Below, piece by piece: positions 35,204 to 44,541 of a DNA stretch of 64,000 nucleotides. Positions within the stretch are counted from its first letter, which is position 1. Every line of letters begins with the position of its first letter. This stretch comes from Pseudoalteromonas phenolica. Lineage in GTDB: Bacteria; Pseudomonadota; Gammaproteobacteria; Enterobacterales; Alteromonadaceae. A program made the position numbers and the translations under genes. The DNA lies in assembly GCF_001444405.1 (NCBI RefSeq), contig NZ_CP013188.1:868001-932000 (forward strand). The letters are read 5' to 3'. A model generated the notes under the pieces. It worked only from the letters and a program-made list of their open reading frames with translations, was not told the DNA's origin and did no database searches.

Positions 35204-36858
35204 TGCTTCTCTGGAATAGGATCATTTGGTGTATTTTTATCAAAAATTAGCATGCTAGGTTGTTCATTTAACCCTTTTGAAATAGGTTTTAATGTATTCG
35301 AGAGGCTTTCTAACTCTCGAAGTGTATTTGTTAGCTGATCGACTACACCAGAGTCTTGTTGATAGCTAGACAATGTGGTTTCAAATTGTTTTAAGCTACT
35401 TGTGAGTTGAGTCAATGTTGACTCTAATTGAGTTAGATTTTTTGCCACTTTATCTGCAGTCTCGTTATTGTTTAGCTCGTGAACCATTACCTTTAACTCT
35501 TCAGCAAGAGACTGGTATGCCACCAATGTATTATTTAAAGTATGTGTCGTTTTTTCAAATGGGAGTTTATTTAGCTTGTTAACAAGGGCAGTCATTTGCT
35601 CTGATAAAGCTGTAAAACCACTTGATATGCTTGGAAGAACCGGATAAATGTCAGTTTTAGTGACAAAGTCCATTTCAGCAGCATTGTTATAAAAATCAAA
35701 GTCTATGTATACCGCACCTGTTAGAAGATTACCACTTTTAAGTGATGCACGTAAGCCAGAACTAATCCATTCGTCTATGTTTTGTTGCCAATACTGTTTT
35801 GCAAGTTGTTCATTTTTGTAAATACGACCATATTCTATTTTAATCAAAACCGGCACTTGAGTGTTGTTTTGTTCGAAGTATATTGGTTCACCATTTTTTT
35901 CAATTTGTGCAGGGGCTTGTTCTACAGTACCAATCCTCATACCTCGGTACTCAACTGGGGCACCTGAATTAAGTCCTCGAATAGATTGTTCAAATTCGAC
36001 TATATAATAGTCGTAATCATCAAATCGTTTTTCTAAAGCTTGCGCATAATTATGATGCAGTGCAAAGCTTTTATTTGCAGAAGCAGTATCACTGGGCTTT
36101 TGTTCAGGAGGATAGTCTACAGAAATGCCGCCTTTTATTAGTTTAGATAAACTACCAGTAGAAAATTGAACACCAGAAGCGTCTAAACTGAAATCTACTC
36201 CTGAGCTGACCCAGAAAATCGTATTATTGGTTATGAGTTTATCGTATGGAGAAAAAATAAATATGCCGTAATGCATCGATAAACTATCCACATCAAATCT
36301 ACTTGCTTCTATTTGTCCAATCCGGTATCCACGAAAATAAATAGATGTTCCTATATCAAGAACTTCGGCTGAATTGGCTGTTAATTTGAAGCGTTTACCT
36401 TCAATGTCATTGCTGATCAATGCTGGCTCATCTTCTAATGTGAATAAATAAGAAAGGTTTTGACTCTGACCTGGTTCTAATTCTAAGTAAGCACCAGAGA
36501 GTAAAGTATTCATGCCAGATATACCTGATTGATCGATTCTAGGCTTCACAACCCAAAACTTAGCGTCTTCTGTCAGTAAATCACCATATTGATTATCAAT
36601 CTGCACTTTAGCAAGAACACCATTTTGAGACAGGTCTAATTCTAATCCTTTTACTAAGCCTACATTTACATTTCTAACTTTAACTTCGGTTTTTCCTGCT
36701 GTTATCCCCTCAGCTGTGGTCATCTTTATGTAAATGGTATAACCCTGATCTGCTTGGTATTTAAAAAGCATCCAGACGGTAATCAAAAGCGCAATAATTG
36801 GAATAATCCAAATTACAGTAAATTTCGGCTTAGATTCTATGTAAGCATGTTCATTCAT
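35200..36858 (-). CDS. pqiB: PqiB, MCE-domain lipid transport protein
   Basis: The product has 552 residues from the ATG at 36858 (MNEHAYIESKPKFTVIWIIP). A single TM at about 10-32 is followed by three MCE domains: first near 45-130 (GITAGKTEVKVRNVNVGLVK), second near 160-240 (FRGYRIGQIEASRFD), third near 275-390 (SGAPVEYRGMRIGTVEQAP). The C-terminal region (about 410-530) is heptad-rich (LNNTLVAYQSLAEELKVMV), fitting the coiled-coil needle. It spans the periplasm to carry lipids between membranes. It overlaps pqiA by 8 bases. Confidence 0.92.
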   Translation of the reverse strand: MNEHAYIESKPKFTVIWIIPIIALLITVWMLFKYQADQGYTIYIKMTTAEGITAGKTEVKVRNVNVGLVKGLELDLSQNGVLAKVQIDNQYGDLLTEDAKFWVVKPRIDQSGISGMNTLLSGAYLELEPGQSQNLSYLFTLEDEPALISNDIEGKRFKLTANSAEVLDIGTSIYFRGYRIGQIEASRFDVDSLSMHYGIFIFSPYDKLITNNTIFWVSSGVDFSLDASGVQFSTGSLSKLIKGGISVDYPPEQKPSDTASANKSFALHHNYAQALEKRFDDYDYYIVEFEQSIRGLNSGAPVEYRGMRIGTVEQAPAQIEKNGEPIYFEQNNTQVPVLIKIEYGRIYKNEQLAKQYWQQNIDEWISSGLRASLKSGNLLTGAVYIDFDFYNNAAEMDFVTKTDIYPVLPSISSGFTALSEQMTALVNKLNKLPFEKTTHTLNNTLVAYQSLAEELKVMVHELNNNETADKVAKNLTQLESTLTQLTSSLKQFETTLSSYQQDSGVVDQLTNTLRELESLSNTLKPISKGLNEQPSMLIFDKNTPNDPIPEKQ

Positions 36859-38059
36859 GATTGTGAAACTTGTCCCATAAGATTCGAGGGTCAAAACTAT
36901 TCACGGCAACGATCTGACATAACACCATGATAGTAAAAAATACAATACCAATTTGAGGCTCTACACTGAGAACCGTACCAAGTTGTACCAGAGAAACCAA
37001 AATAATCACGACGAAAACATCTATCATCGACCATTTTCCCATGATTTCTAACCATCTATAGATAGTACTTGCGCGTTTTGGGTGAGTACATCTTCTTGAT
37101 TGTAAAATTAGATAAAACAAAGCACCTGCTTTAATTACTGGAATACAAACACTCGCTAGGAATATAAGTATAGCAACAGGGTAAGAGCCAGATTGCCACA
37201 TAACAACCACACCAGAAAAAATTGTTGCGGGTGTATCATTTCCTAAGTTGATCGTGTTCATTATCGGTAATAAGTTCGCAGGGATTAAAAATATAGCCGC
37301 TGTCACCATCCAAATTATAGCTCTTTGAGAAGAGTTGGGTTTGCGGAAGTGAGTCTTGGTATAACAACGTGGGCAGTGTGTTTCTCTTGTTAATTGCGAA
37401 CAGGTCAAACATTGCTTTAAATCTTGCGCTTTAGCGCTTTTGCCATCATGCAACAATGTTGGCTGAAATAGCATCTGTTGCCTTTCCCAAAGTTCAGTTT
37501 CGTTTATTAGTGAAAGGGTTTCTATAAAACACACTACAAATAAAATATAAGCCCAAAAGCCGAGACCGAATCCAATATCTGCAAGTGACATTAATTTGAA
37601 TACACTTACTAAAACTGCAACAAGAAAAATATCAGCCAGGTTTAGTGTTTTGGTTTTGTTAAGAAGACGAGCAAGGTAGCGTGCATTATGTGGGTTAAGG
37701 TCTTTCCAATAATGACTATTAGTTAGTATTACTAATAAGCAAACAAGTAGAGGTATTAAAAACGTACTAAACATGAAAATACCAGATAAAACAATGCTGT
37801 ATTTATCTGCAAGTAGATTAAACGCTTGCCATAAACTTATCTTTTGGACCAAACCATGTTGGCTAAAGCTCACAAACGAAGGGTAAAGACTAGACAATAA
37901 AAACAATAAACTGGTCAGACTAAATGCAATGAGCCATTGTTGTTGATTAGCTTGATAACTTACGATTTCATTTTTGCAGCAAGGACAAATCGCACGTTGA
38001 TGTTCTCCGAGTGAAGAAACACGAACTAATGTGTCACAATGTTTGCAAGCAAGGATCAT
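36851..38059 (-). CDS. pqiA: PqiA, inner-membrane partner of PqiB
   Basis: The product has 402 residues. It has two PqiA modules, each with a cysteine ribbon (CKHCDTLVRV...CPCCKNEIV near 5-30; CLTCSQL...CPRC near 215-235) followed by four TM helices. FGLGFWAYILFVVCFIETLS and GDTPATIFSGVVVMW-like text (NDTPATIFSGVV) are family features. It forms the membrane base for PqiB lipid transport, and the operon is linked to envelope stress in E. coli. It is the first gene of pqiABC. Confidence 0.92.
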   Translation of the reverse strand: MILACKHCDTLVRVSSLGEHQRAICPCCKNEIVSYQANQQQWLIAFSLTSLLFLLSSLYPSFVSFSQHGLVQKISLWQAFNLLADKYSIVLSGIFMFSTFLIPLLVCLLVILTNSHYWKDLNPHNARYLARLLNKTKTLNLADIFLVAVLVSVFKLMSLADIGFGLGFWAYILFVVCFIETLSLINETELWERQQMLFQPTLLHDGKSAKAQDLKQCLTCSQLTRETHCPRCYTKTHFRKPNSSQRAIIWMVTAAIFLIPANLLPIMNTINLGNDTPATIFSGVVVMWQSGSYPVAILIFLASVCIPVIKAGALFYLILQSRRCTHPKRASTIYRWLEIMGKWSMIDVFVVIILVSLVQLGTVLSVEPQIGIVFFTIMVLCQIVAVNSFDPRILWDKFHNHE

Positions 38060-38219
38060 AAATATTTAGGCATTCAAGTAAGCTATACAATAAGTGTGTG
38101 TTACCGAAGTGAACAAAGCAAGATAATTGAGTTTAGTTAAGACATTATTTAAAAAAATGCATATAAAACAGGCAAAATAAAAATAATTTCAAAAAAATGC
38201 ATTTTTTTTTATTTTTACG

Positions 38220-38247
38220 CTTGAATTCAAAAACACTGCCCCTATTT
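38220..38247 (+). promoter_or_regulatory. Sigma-32 heat-shock promoter of dnaK-dnaJ
   Basis: CTTGAA (38220-38225), a 13-base spacer and CCCCTATTT (38239-38247) closely match the RpoH consensus CTTGAAA-N11-14-CCCCATNT. It lies 46 bases before the dnaK ATG. Confidence 0.9.
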
Positions 38248-38293
38248 ACTAGTCATCGAAACGAACAACGAATTTTGAAGTCGGAGAAGATTC

Positions 38294-40222
38294 ATGGGTA
38301 AAATTATTGGAATCGATTTAGGTACTACTAACTCTTGTGTTGCAGTACTAGATGGTGATAGCGCACGCGTTATTGAAAATGCTGAGGGTGATCGTACAAC
38401 CCCGTCAATTATTGCTTTCACTGAAGAAGGTGAAACGTTAGTTGGTCAGCCAGCTAAACGCCAAGCGGTTACAAACCCAAAAAACACATTATTTGCAATT
38501 AAGCGTCTAATCGGTCGTCGTTTTGAAGACGAAGAAGTACAACGTGATATTGGCATCATGCCTTTCACTATTACTAAAGCAGATAATGGTGATGCATGGG
38601 TAGAAGTACGTGGTGAAAAACGTGCTGCACCTCAGATTTCAGCTGAAGTGCTCAAGAAGATGAAAAAGACGGCTGAAGACTTCTTAGGTGAAGAAGTAAC
38701 AGAAGCTGTAATTACTGTACCAGCATATTTCAACGATTCTCAGCGTCAAGCAACAAAAGATGCTGGTCGTATCGCTGGTCTAGAAGTTAAGCGTATCATC
38801 AATGAGCCAACTGCTGCAGCACTTGCATACGGTATGGACAAGAAACAAGGCGACAATGTTGTTGCTGTTTATGACCTTGGTGGTGGTACTTTCGATATCT
38901 CAATCATCGAAATCGACGAAGTAGATGGCGAGCACACGTTTGAAGTACTTGCAACAAATGGTGACACGCACTTAGGTGGTGAAGACTTTGATAACCGTGT
39001 TATCAACTACCTAGTAGCTGAATTCCAAAAAGATCAAGGTATTGATCTTAAAAATGACCCGCTTGCAATGCAACGTGTTAAAGAAGCTGCTGAAAAAGCG
39101 AAAATTGAGCTTTCAAGTGCTCAGCAAACAGAAGTTAACTTACCTTATGTGACAGCAGACGCGACTGGTCCTAAGCACATGAACGTAAAATTAACTCGTG
39201 CTAAACTAGAGTCTTTAGTAGAAGATCTAGTAACTCAGTCAATCGAACCACTTAAGCGTGCTCTTGCTGATGCGGATCTTTCTGTAAGCGACGTTAATGA
39301 CATCATCCTAGTTGGTGGTCAAACTCGTATGCCATTAGTTCAAAAGACAGTAACTGAGTTCTTCGGCAAAGAGCCTCGTAAAGACGTTAACCCTGATGAA
39401 GCAGTTGCTGTAGGTGCTGCAGTTCAAGGTGGTGTATTAGCGGGTGACGTAAAAGATGTACTTTTACTAGACGTTTGTCCTCTATCGCTTGGTATTGAGA
39501 CTATGGGTCAGGTAATGACTGCGCTAATTGAGAAGAATACGACTATCCCTACTAAGAAGTCGCAAACATTCTCAACTGCAGAAGACAACCAATCTGCAGT
39601 AACAATCCATGTGTTACAGGGTGAGCGTAAACGCTCAAGTGACAACAAGTCTCTTGGTCAATTCAACCTAGAAGGTATTCGTCCGGCACAACGTGGTGTA
39701 CCACAGATTGAAGTTACTTTTGACGTTGATGCTGATGGTATTTTACACGTATCAGCAAAAGACAAAGACACTGGTAAAGAACAGAAAATCACTATCCAAG
39801 CTTCATCTGGTCTAAACGACGATGAAATCGAGCAAATGGTTCGTGATGCTGAAGCAAATGCTGAAGAAGACAAGAAGTTCGAAGAACTTGTTGCTTCACG
39901 TAACCAAGCTGATGCTATGGTTCACGGTACACGTAAGCAAATCGAAGAAGCGGGTGATGCATTACCAGCAGAAGACAAAACTGCAATCGAAGCTGTACTT
40001 TCTGAATTAGAAACTGCGATTAAAGGCGAAAGCAAAGAAGAGATCGATGCTAAAGTTCAAGCTCTAGCTGAGAAATCTCAGAAGCTTATGGAAATTGCTC
40101 AAGCAAATGCACAAGCGCAACAAGCACAAGGTGCTGATGCCGGTGCACAGCAGCAAGGTTCAGCAAAGCAAGATGATGATGTTGTTGACGCTGAATTCGA
40201 AGAAGTAAAAGATAACAAGTAA
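38294..40222 (+). CDS. dnaK: Chaperone protein DnaK (Hsp70)
   Basis: The product has 642 residues. The ATPase domain opens GKIIGIDLGTTNSCVAV, with phosphate motif VYDLGGGTFDISI and ILVGGQTRMP. The interdomain linker is DVLLLDVCPLSLGIE (DVLLLDV, one Cys variant of the usual DVTPLSL), and the substrate-binding domain starts there. The acidic end is DAEFEEVKDNK. Codon choice is strongly biased, fitting high expression. A sigma-32 promoter precedes it, and dnaJ follows after an intergenic hairpin. With DnaJ and GrpE (not in the window) it refolds proteins in an ATP cycle. Confidence 0.98.
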   Translation: MGKIIGIDLGTTNSCVAVLDGDSARVIENAEGDRTTPSIIAFTEEGETLVGQPAKRQAVTNPKNTLFAIKRLIGRRFEDEEVQRDIGIMPFTITKADNGDAWVEVRGEKRAAPQISAEVLKKMKKTAEDFLGEEVTEAVITVPAYFNDSQRQATKDAGRIAGLEVKRIINEPTAAALAYGMDKKQGDNVVAVYDLGGGTFDISIIEIDEVDGEHTFEVLATNGDTHLGGEDFDNRVINYLVAEFQKDQGIDLKNDPLAMQRVKEAAEKAKIELSSAQQTEVNLPYVTADATGPKHMNVKLTRAKLESLVEDLVTQSIEPLKRALADADLSVSDVNDIILVGGQTRMPLVQKTVTEFFGKEPRKDVNPDEAVAVGAAVQGGVLAGDVKDVLLLDVCPLSLGIETMGQVMTALIEKNTTIPTKKSQTFSTAEDNQSAVTIHVLQGERKRSSDNKSLGQFNLEGIRPAQRGVPQIEVTFDVDADGILHVSAKDKDTGKEQKITIQASSGLNDDEIEQMVRDAEANAEEDKKFEELVASRNQADAMVHGTRKQIEEAGDALPAEDKTAIEAVLSELETAIKGESKEEIDAKVQALAEKSQKLMEIAQANAQAQQAQGADAGAQQQGSAKQDDDVVDAEFEEVKDNK

Positions 40223-40235
40223 TTGTTATTTCTTC

Positions 40236-40266
40236 AGGGCGCGTAAGCATTGCTTAACGCGCCCTT
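40236..40266 (+). terminator. Intergenic hairpin between dnaK and dnaJ
   Basis: AGGGCGCGTAAGC and GCTTAACGCGCCCT form a stem with one bulged base around ATT, with no strong T run after CTTAG. Such hairpins can lower dnaJ relative to dnaK by partial termination or stabilise the dnaK end. Confidence 0.6.
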
Positions 40267-40337
40267 AGTCTATCTAAAATTCAGTTTTTTAAGCCTTGAG
40301 CAAGTAGGCTTATCCTTATCTAAGAGTAATAAAAACT

Positions 40338-41474
40338 ATGTCAAAACGTGACTATTATGAAGTACTTGGTGTTTCTAAAGATGCCAGTGAACGTGACATA
40401 AAAAAAGCTTATAAACGCTTAGCTATGAAGTACCACCCAGATAGAACAGCGGGTGATGCAGATTTAGAAGCCAAGTTTAAAGAAGTAAAAGAAGCATACG
40501 AAGTACTTACAGACAGTCAAAAACGTCAGATGTATGACCAATACGGCCACGCAGCGTTTGATCAAAATGGTGGTGGCGGCCATGGTGGCTTTGGCGGTGG
40601 CCATGGTGACTTTGGTGATATTTTCGGTGACGTATTCGGTGATATTTTTGGTGGCGGCGGTCGCCGTCAATCGCGTCAACAACGTGGTTCAGACCTTCGT
40701 TACAATATGGAACTTAGTCTTGAAGAGGCCGTTCGAGGTAAAGAAGTTGAAATTAAAGTACCAACTTGGGTAAGTTGTGAACCATGTGACGGAAGCGGTG
40801 CTAAAGCAGGCTCTAAGCCTAAGACTTGTCCAACCTGTCATGGTGCGGGTCAAGTACAAATGCGACAAGGCTTCTTTGCTGTTCAGCAAACATGTCCTAC
40901 ATGTCAAGGCACAGGCTCAGTTATTTCAGATCCATGTGATAGTTGTCATGGGCAAGGCCGTGTTGAAAAAACGAAGACGTTATCAGTAAAAATTCCAGCA
41001 GGTGTTGATACTGGAGACCGTATTCGTCTTACTGGCGAAGGTGAAGCAGGCATGCATGGCGCGCCATCTGGTGACTTGTACGTTCAAGTCTCTGTGCGTG
41101 AACACCCAATTTTCACGCGTGATGGCAATAACTTGTACTGCGAGGTACCAATTAGCTTCACTACAGCAGCAATAGGTGGAGAAATAGAAGTACCGACTCT
41201 AGATGGCCGAGCGAACCTTAAAATTCCTGCTGAGAGCCAAACAGGTAAAATGTTCCGAATGCGTGGCAAAGGTGTAAAATCTGTACGCAGCGGCTCAGTC
41301 GGCGACCTAATTTGTAAAGTAGTAATTGAAACACCAGTGAACTTAAATGACAGACAAAAAGAGCTGTTAAAAGAGTTAGAAGAGAGCATGGGTGCAGACA
41401 ACGGTAAAAACAGACCGAAAGCACAAGGCTTCTTTGATGGTGTTAAGAAGTTCTTCGATGACTTAACAAAGTAA
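40338..41474 (+). CDS. dnaJ: Chaperone protein DnaJ (Hsp40, type I)
   Basis: The product has 378 residues. J domain at 1-70 has the HPD motif (KYHPDRTAG). A Gly/Phe-rich linker (GGGGHGGFGGGHGDFGD) follows. The zinc region has four CxxCxGxG repeats (CEPCDGSG, CPTCHGAG, CPTCQGTG, CDSCHGQG), then the C-terminal peptide-binding domains (VREHPIFTRDGNNLYCEVPI). It stimulates DnaK ATPase and delivers substrates. It shares the heat-shock promoter with dnaK through a hairpin spacer of about 115 bases. Confidence 0.98.
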   Translation: MSKRDYYEVLGVSKDASERDIKKAYKRLAMKYHPDRTAGDADLEAKFKEVKEAYEVLTDSQKRQMYDQYGHAAFDQNGGGGHGGFGGGHGDFGDIFGDVFGDIFGGGGRRQSRQQRGSDLRYNMELSLEEAVRGKEVEIKVPTWVSCEPCDGSGAKAGSKPKTCPTCHGAGQVQMRQGFFAVQQTCPTCQGTGSVISDPCDSCHGQGRVEKTKTLSVKIPAGVDTGDRIRLTGEGEAGMHGAPSGDLYVQVSVREHPIFTRDGNNLYCEVPISFTTAAIGGEIEVPTLDGRANLKIPAESQTGKMFRMRGKGVKSVRSGSVGDLICKVVIETPVNLNDRQKELLKELEESMGADNGKNRPKAQGFFDGVKKFFDDLTK

Positions 41475-41487
41475 AATTTGTTGAACC

Positions 41488-41517
41488 AAAAACGGCGCTA
41501 AGCGCCGTTTTTCTTTT
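41488..41517. terminator. dnaJ terminator (bidirectional)
   Basis: AAAAACGGCGC and GCGCCGTTTTT pair perfectly around TAA, followed by CTTTTCT. The A run on the left would give a T tail for the convergent small gene at 41518. Confidence 0.85.
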
Positions 41518-41751
41518 CTAATCTAAAATTAATAGATATTCTTGTTCACCCTCACATCGGCATGCTTGTAATTGACCATCCTTTTGACCAAATAAACTTC
41601 CTGATTTACAACCAAACAATTGGCATTTTGCCTCACAGGCCATTGTATCTCGCCATGTGACATACTCGTCATTCATGAAACTAAATGCAGAAGTGACCGT
41701 CAGCATGCCTATGAAAAGGGTGAGCACTTTAAGCTTTGATTTAAGCCACAT
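41518..41751 (-). CDS. Small exported cysteine-rich protein of unknown function
   Basis: The ATG at 41751 is preceded by AAGAGGTG and gives 77 residues; an ATG at 41769 has no ribosome site. The N-terminus is a signal peptide (MWLKSKLKVLTLFIGMLTVT, cut near SAFS). The mature protein of about 52 residues has five Cys (MACEAKCQLFGCKSG and QACRCEGE), so disulphides or metal binding are possible. It converges on dnaJ and shares its terminator. I do not recognise a family. Confidence 0.6.
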   Translation of the reverse strand: MWLKSKLKVLTLFIGMLTVTSAFSFMNDEYVTWRDTMACEAKCQLFGCKSGSLFGQKDGQLQACRCEGEQEYLLILD

Positions 41752-42045
41752 GCGACACCTCTTTTTCATAAGTATTAGACTTTAGTCTAATGCTAAAACG
41801 CCATTGTTCAAGTAAACGGTCAAGTTATGTTGGTAATCAATTCTTGTGGTGTTTTTTCAAATCTAATGTCTATAACTAAGCACTTAAATTCAAACTATTT
41901 ATCTATCAAAGTTAGGAGTGACTGATTTATATATTAAAAATATCAGATAAATATTCTAACCCCTACTTAGCTTTGAATTTTGTGTTGTTTTAATAACCAA
42001 AATTTGTAAGTTTAAATATTTATATTCAAAAATTTTCTAAGTTGA

Positions 42046-42061
42046 GCTTACACGTGTAAGC
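42046..42061. promoter_or_regulatory. Perfect 16-bp palindrome upstream of fadE
   Basis: GCTTACACGTGTAAGC is a perfect palindrome about 140 bases before the fadE start. Its core TACACGTGTA resembles the FabR operator core as I recall it. The surrounding 41770-42198 stretch is A/T-rich with no gene, and also holds the FadR box at 42178. Confidence 0.55.
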
Positions 42062-42177
42062 CTATCTATTTCAATGACTTAAACCACCATTTGCAAAGGC
42101 ATAGTAATTTTCTTGTTAAATAATTGCATAGAGCAATTGATCTAACGCGTTTTTTGTGCCGTAATGTAGGTATATTC

Positions 42178-42194
42178 AACTGGTCTGATGAGTT
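42178..42194. promoter_or_regulatory. Candidate FadR operator of fadE
   Basis: AACTGGTCTGATGAGTT fits the FadR consensus (ANCTGGTCNGACNNGTT) at most positions. It ends 4 bases before the fadE ATG. TATATT (42171-42176) just upstream could be a -10 box, so bound FadR would cover the transcription start. Confidence 0.65.
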
Positions 42195-42198
42195 AGTT

Positions 42199-44445
42199 AT
42201 GAGTTTAAGAACACAATTTAGAAAAGTATTACCAAGTATCTCAATTACAGAACAAGAAGCGCTAGACGCGGGTGATGTTTGGTTAGAAGGTTCAATCTAT
42301 CAAGGTAAGCCTGATTTCAGTGCGCTTCGTGCAGTGCCTGAAGCGACACTTTCGGCAGAGGAACAAGCTTTCATTGACGGTCCAGTGAAAGAGTTAATGG
42401 CTATGATTGATGATTCTGTTATTCAAAACAGTAAGCATCTTCCTGAACACATTTTAGATTTTTTGAAGAAAGAACGCTTCTTTTCTTTGATCATTCCTAA
42501 ATCTTACGGTGGCCGAGAGTTTAGCCCTTATGCTAATTCAACCATCGTAGGTACAATCGCGACTAAATCTTCAGCTGTAGCTGTAACAGTCATGGTGCCA
42601 AACTCATTAGGTCCGGGCGAGTTACTAATGCACTATGGTACTGAAGAGCAGCGTGCACATTACTTACCTCGTTTAGCAAATGGTACTGACATTCCGTGTT
42701 TTGCTCTTACAAGTCCTGAAGCAGGCTCTGATGCCGGAGGTATTCCTGATCAGGGTATCGTGACTAAGGGTATGCACAATGGTGAAGAAGTTCTAGGTTT
42801 AGAGATTACTTGGGACAAACGCTATATCACATTAGCACCTATTGCGACAGTATTAGGTCTGGCATTTAAAGTATTCGATCCTGAAAGTCTATTAGGTGGC
42901 AAAGAAGAATTAGGCATTACGTGTGCGTTAATTCCAAAATCACATCCAGGTGTCGAGCTTGGTAATCGTCATGACCCTATGGGTATTCGTTTCTATAATG
43001 GTACTACGCGCGGCAATAAAGTGTTTATTCCAATGGAGTTCATCATTGGCGGTCAGAAAAACATCGGTCGTGGCTGGCAGATGCTCGTTAGTTGTCTTGG
43101 TGCCGGTCGTGGTATCTCGCTTCCAGCTTTAGGTGTTTCAACAAGCCAGGTAGCACTTAAGTCAGCTTCAGAATATGCCGCTGTTCGTGAGCAGTTTGGT
43201 CTATCAATTGGCCAATTTGAAGGTATTCAAGAAAAGCTTGCTGACATCGCAGGTAAAACTTATCTTCAAGAGTCAATGCGTGTGTTAACTACTGAAGGTC
43301 TGGGCATGGGTCTAAAACCATCGGTTGTTACTGCTATTGCGAAATATCATATGACTGAAATAGGTCGTGACGTCCTCGACTCTGCAATGGATATTCTAGC
43401 AGGTAAAGCGATACAAAATGGTCCACAAAACACACTTGCTAGTGGTTATGTGGCTCAGCCAATCGCAATCACTGTTGAAGGTGCGAACATTTTAACTCGC
43501 AACCTGATGATCTTTGGTCAAGGTGTTATGCGTTGTCACCCACATCTTCAAGAAATGGTTGAAGCAATTCATAGTGAAGAAGCTGACGCAGATAAGAAGT
43601 TTAACAAGAAATTCCGTCAAACAGTAGGCTACGGTATTTCGAACGGCTTACGTGCATTTGGATTAGGCTTAATGCCATTTATGGCTGGCAGTCAGAGTTC
43701 ATTGTCTGAAGTTAGGCCATATGAGAAAGCGGTTATGCAATTATCATCTCGTTTAGCCCTTTTTGCTGATTTCTCATTATTGGTACTAGGCGGCAAGTTA
43801 AAGCAAGCTGAAATGTTATCAGCGCGTCTTGGTGACGTAATGAGTTACCTATATGCAGCTATGGCTTCTATTAAGTACTACGAGCAGAAAGTATCTGAGT
43901 CAGAGCGTGCACAGGCTGCACCTTATTTCCATTATGCGACCCGTTGGGCATTACAAAATGCTGAAAACGCATTACATAAATTCTTAGATAACTTCCCTGC
44001 AAGTTTTGCTCGCAAGTTCTTACGTGTAGCAACATTACAATTTAGCCACAGAATGGCAAAAATTGATGATAACTTAATTCGTGAACTAGCGGCTGCCGCA
44101 CAACAAGACACGACATTTAAGTCACAAATCACCAAACTTGTTAAACCAACAGCAGGTGATGGTCACGATATTAACGAGCAGGCTTATAAAGCAAAAATGG
44201 CTTGCCTAGATTTACTCAAAGTGCTTAAGAAAGCGCTTCGATCAAAACAAGTTAAATCGGGTGTTCGTTTTGCTGACACATTAGATAACGCTTTAGCCGC
44301 GAATGTCATTACTAGCGAACAATATGCCAAGTTAATTGATTACAACAAGAAGCGTGAAAAAGCGATTCGAGTTGATGAGTTTGATTTCGACTTAAACCTT
44401 ATTGATGATTGTCCGTTGAATACTGATATTCAGCAGGCCAGTTAA
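42199..44445 (+). CDS. fadE: Acyl-CoA dehydrogenase FadE
   Basis: First oxidation step of fatty-acid beta-oxidation, using FAD. It has 748 residues from the ATG at 42199 (MSLRTQFRKVLPSISITEQE); the frame upstream to a TTG at 42124 is rejected because the FadR box and likely promoter lie there. The long FadE type (E. coli 814 residues) is evident from the C-terminal extension. Core motifs: CFALTSPEAGSDAGGIPDQG, the substrate/flavin segment KRYITLAPIATVLGLAFKVF, and EYAAVREQFGLSIGQFEGIQ. Repression by FadR in the absence of fatty acids is expected from the operator at the start codon. No other fad genes are nearby. Confidence 0.94.
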   Translation: MSLRTQFRKVLPSISITEQEALDAGDVWLEGSIYQGKPDFSALRAVPEATLSAEEQAFIDGPVKELMAMIDDSVIQNSKHLPEHILDFLKKERFFSLIIPKSYGGREFSPYANSTIVGTIATKSSAVAVTVMVPNSLGPGELLMHYGTEEQRAHYLPRLANGTDIPCFALTSPEAGSDAGGIPDQGIVTKGMHNGEEVLGLEITWDKRYITLAPIATVLGLAFKVFDPESLLGGKEELGITCALIPKSHPGVELGNRHDPMGIRFYNGTTRGNKVFIPMEFIIGGQKNIGRGWQMLVSCLGAGRGISLPALGVSTSQVALKSASEYAAVREQFGLSIGQFEGIQEKLADIAGKTYLQESMRVLTTEGLGMGLKPSVVTAIAKYHMTEIGRDVLDSAMDILAGKAIQNGPQNTLASGYVAQPIAITVEGANILTRNLMIFGQGVMRCHPHLQEMVEAIHSEEADADKKFNKKFRQTVGYGISNGLRAFGLGLMPFMAGSQSSLSEVRPYEKAVMQLSSRLALFADFSLLVLGGKLKQAEMLSARLGDVMSYLYAAMASIKYYEQKVSESERAQAAPYFHYATRWALQNAENALHKFLDNFPASFARKFLRVATLQFSHRMAKIDDNLIRELAAAAQQDTTFKSQITKLVKPTAGDGHDINEQAYKAKMACLDLLKVLKKALRSKQVKSGVRFADTLDNALAANVITSEQYAKLIDYNKKREKAIRVDEFDFDLNLIDDCPLNTDIQQAS

Positions 44446-44459
44446 CAATCGTGGAGAAC

Positions 44460-44487
44460 AACGCCCAGCATTTTGCTGGGCGTTTTT
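44460..44487 (+). terminator. fadE terminator
   Basis: AACGCCCAGCA and TGCTGGGCGTT pair perfectly around TTT, followed by a run of Ts. A strong intrinsic terminator. Confidence 0.9.
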
Positions 44488-44541
44488 ATTTTAGACGCGT
44501 ACAATAAATTAAAGTTTAACAAGAACTATAAAGTTATTTCT

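Noticed and set aside
38151..38202. Direct repeat AAAAAAATGCAT, two copies 40 bases apart before dnaK
   Set aside because: Low-complexity A/T-rich promoter DNA; two copies are not enough to argue for a regulator site.
40464..41424. Several open frames of 60-105 residues on both strands within dnaJ
   Set aside because: Shadows caused by the Gly-rich and highly biased codon use of dnaJ; none has its own ribosome site or domain.
42124..42198. Longer fadE reading frame from a TTG at 42124
   Set aside because: The FadR box and probable -10 box lie inside it, and the FadE-like N-terminus begins at the ATG at 42199.
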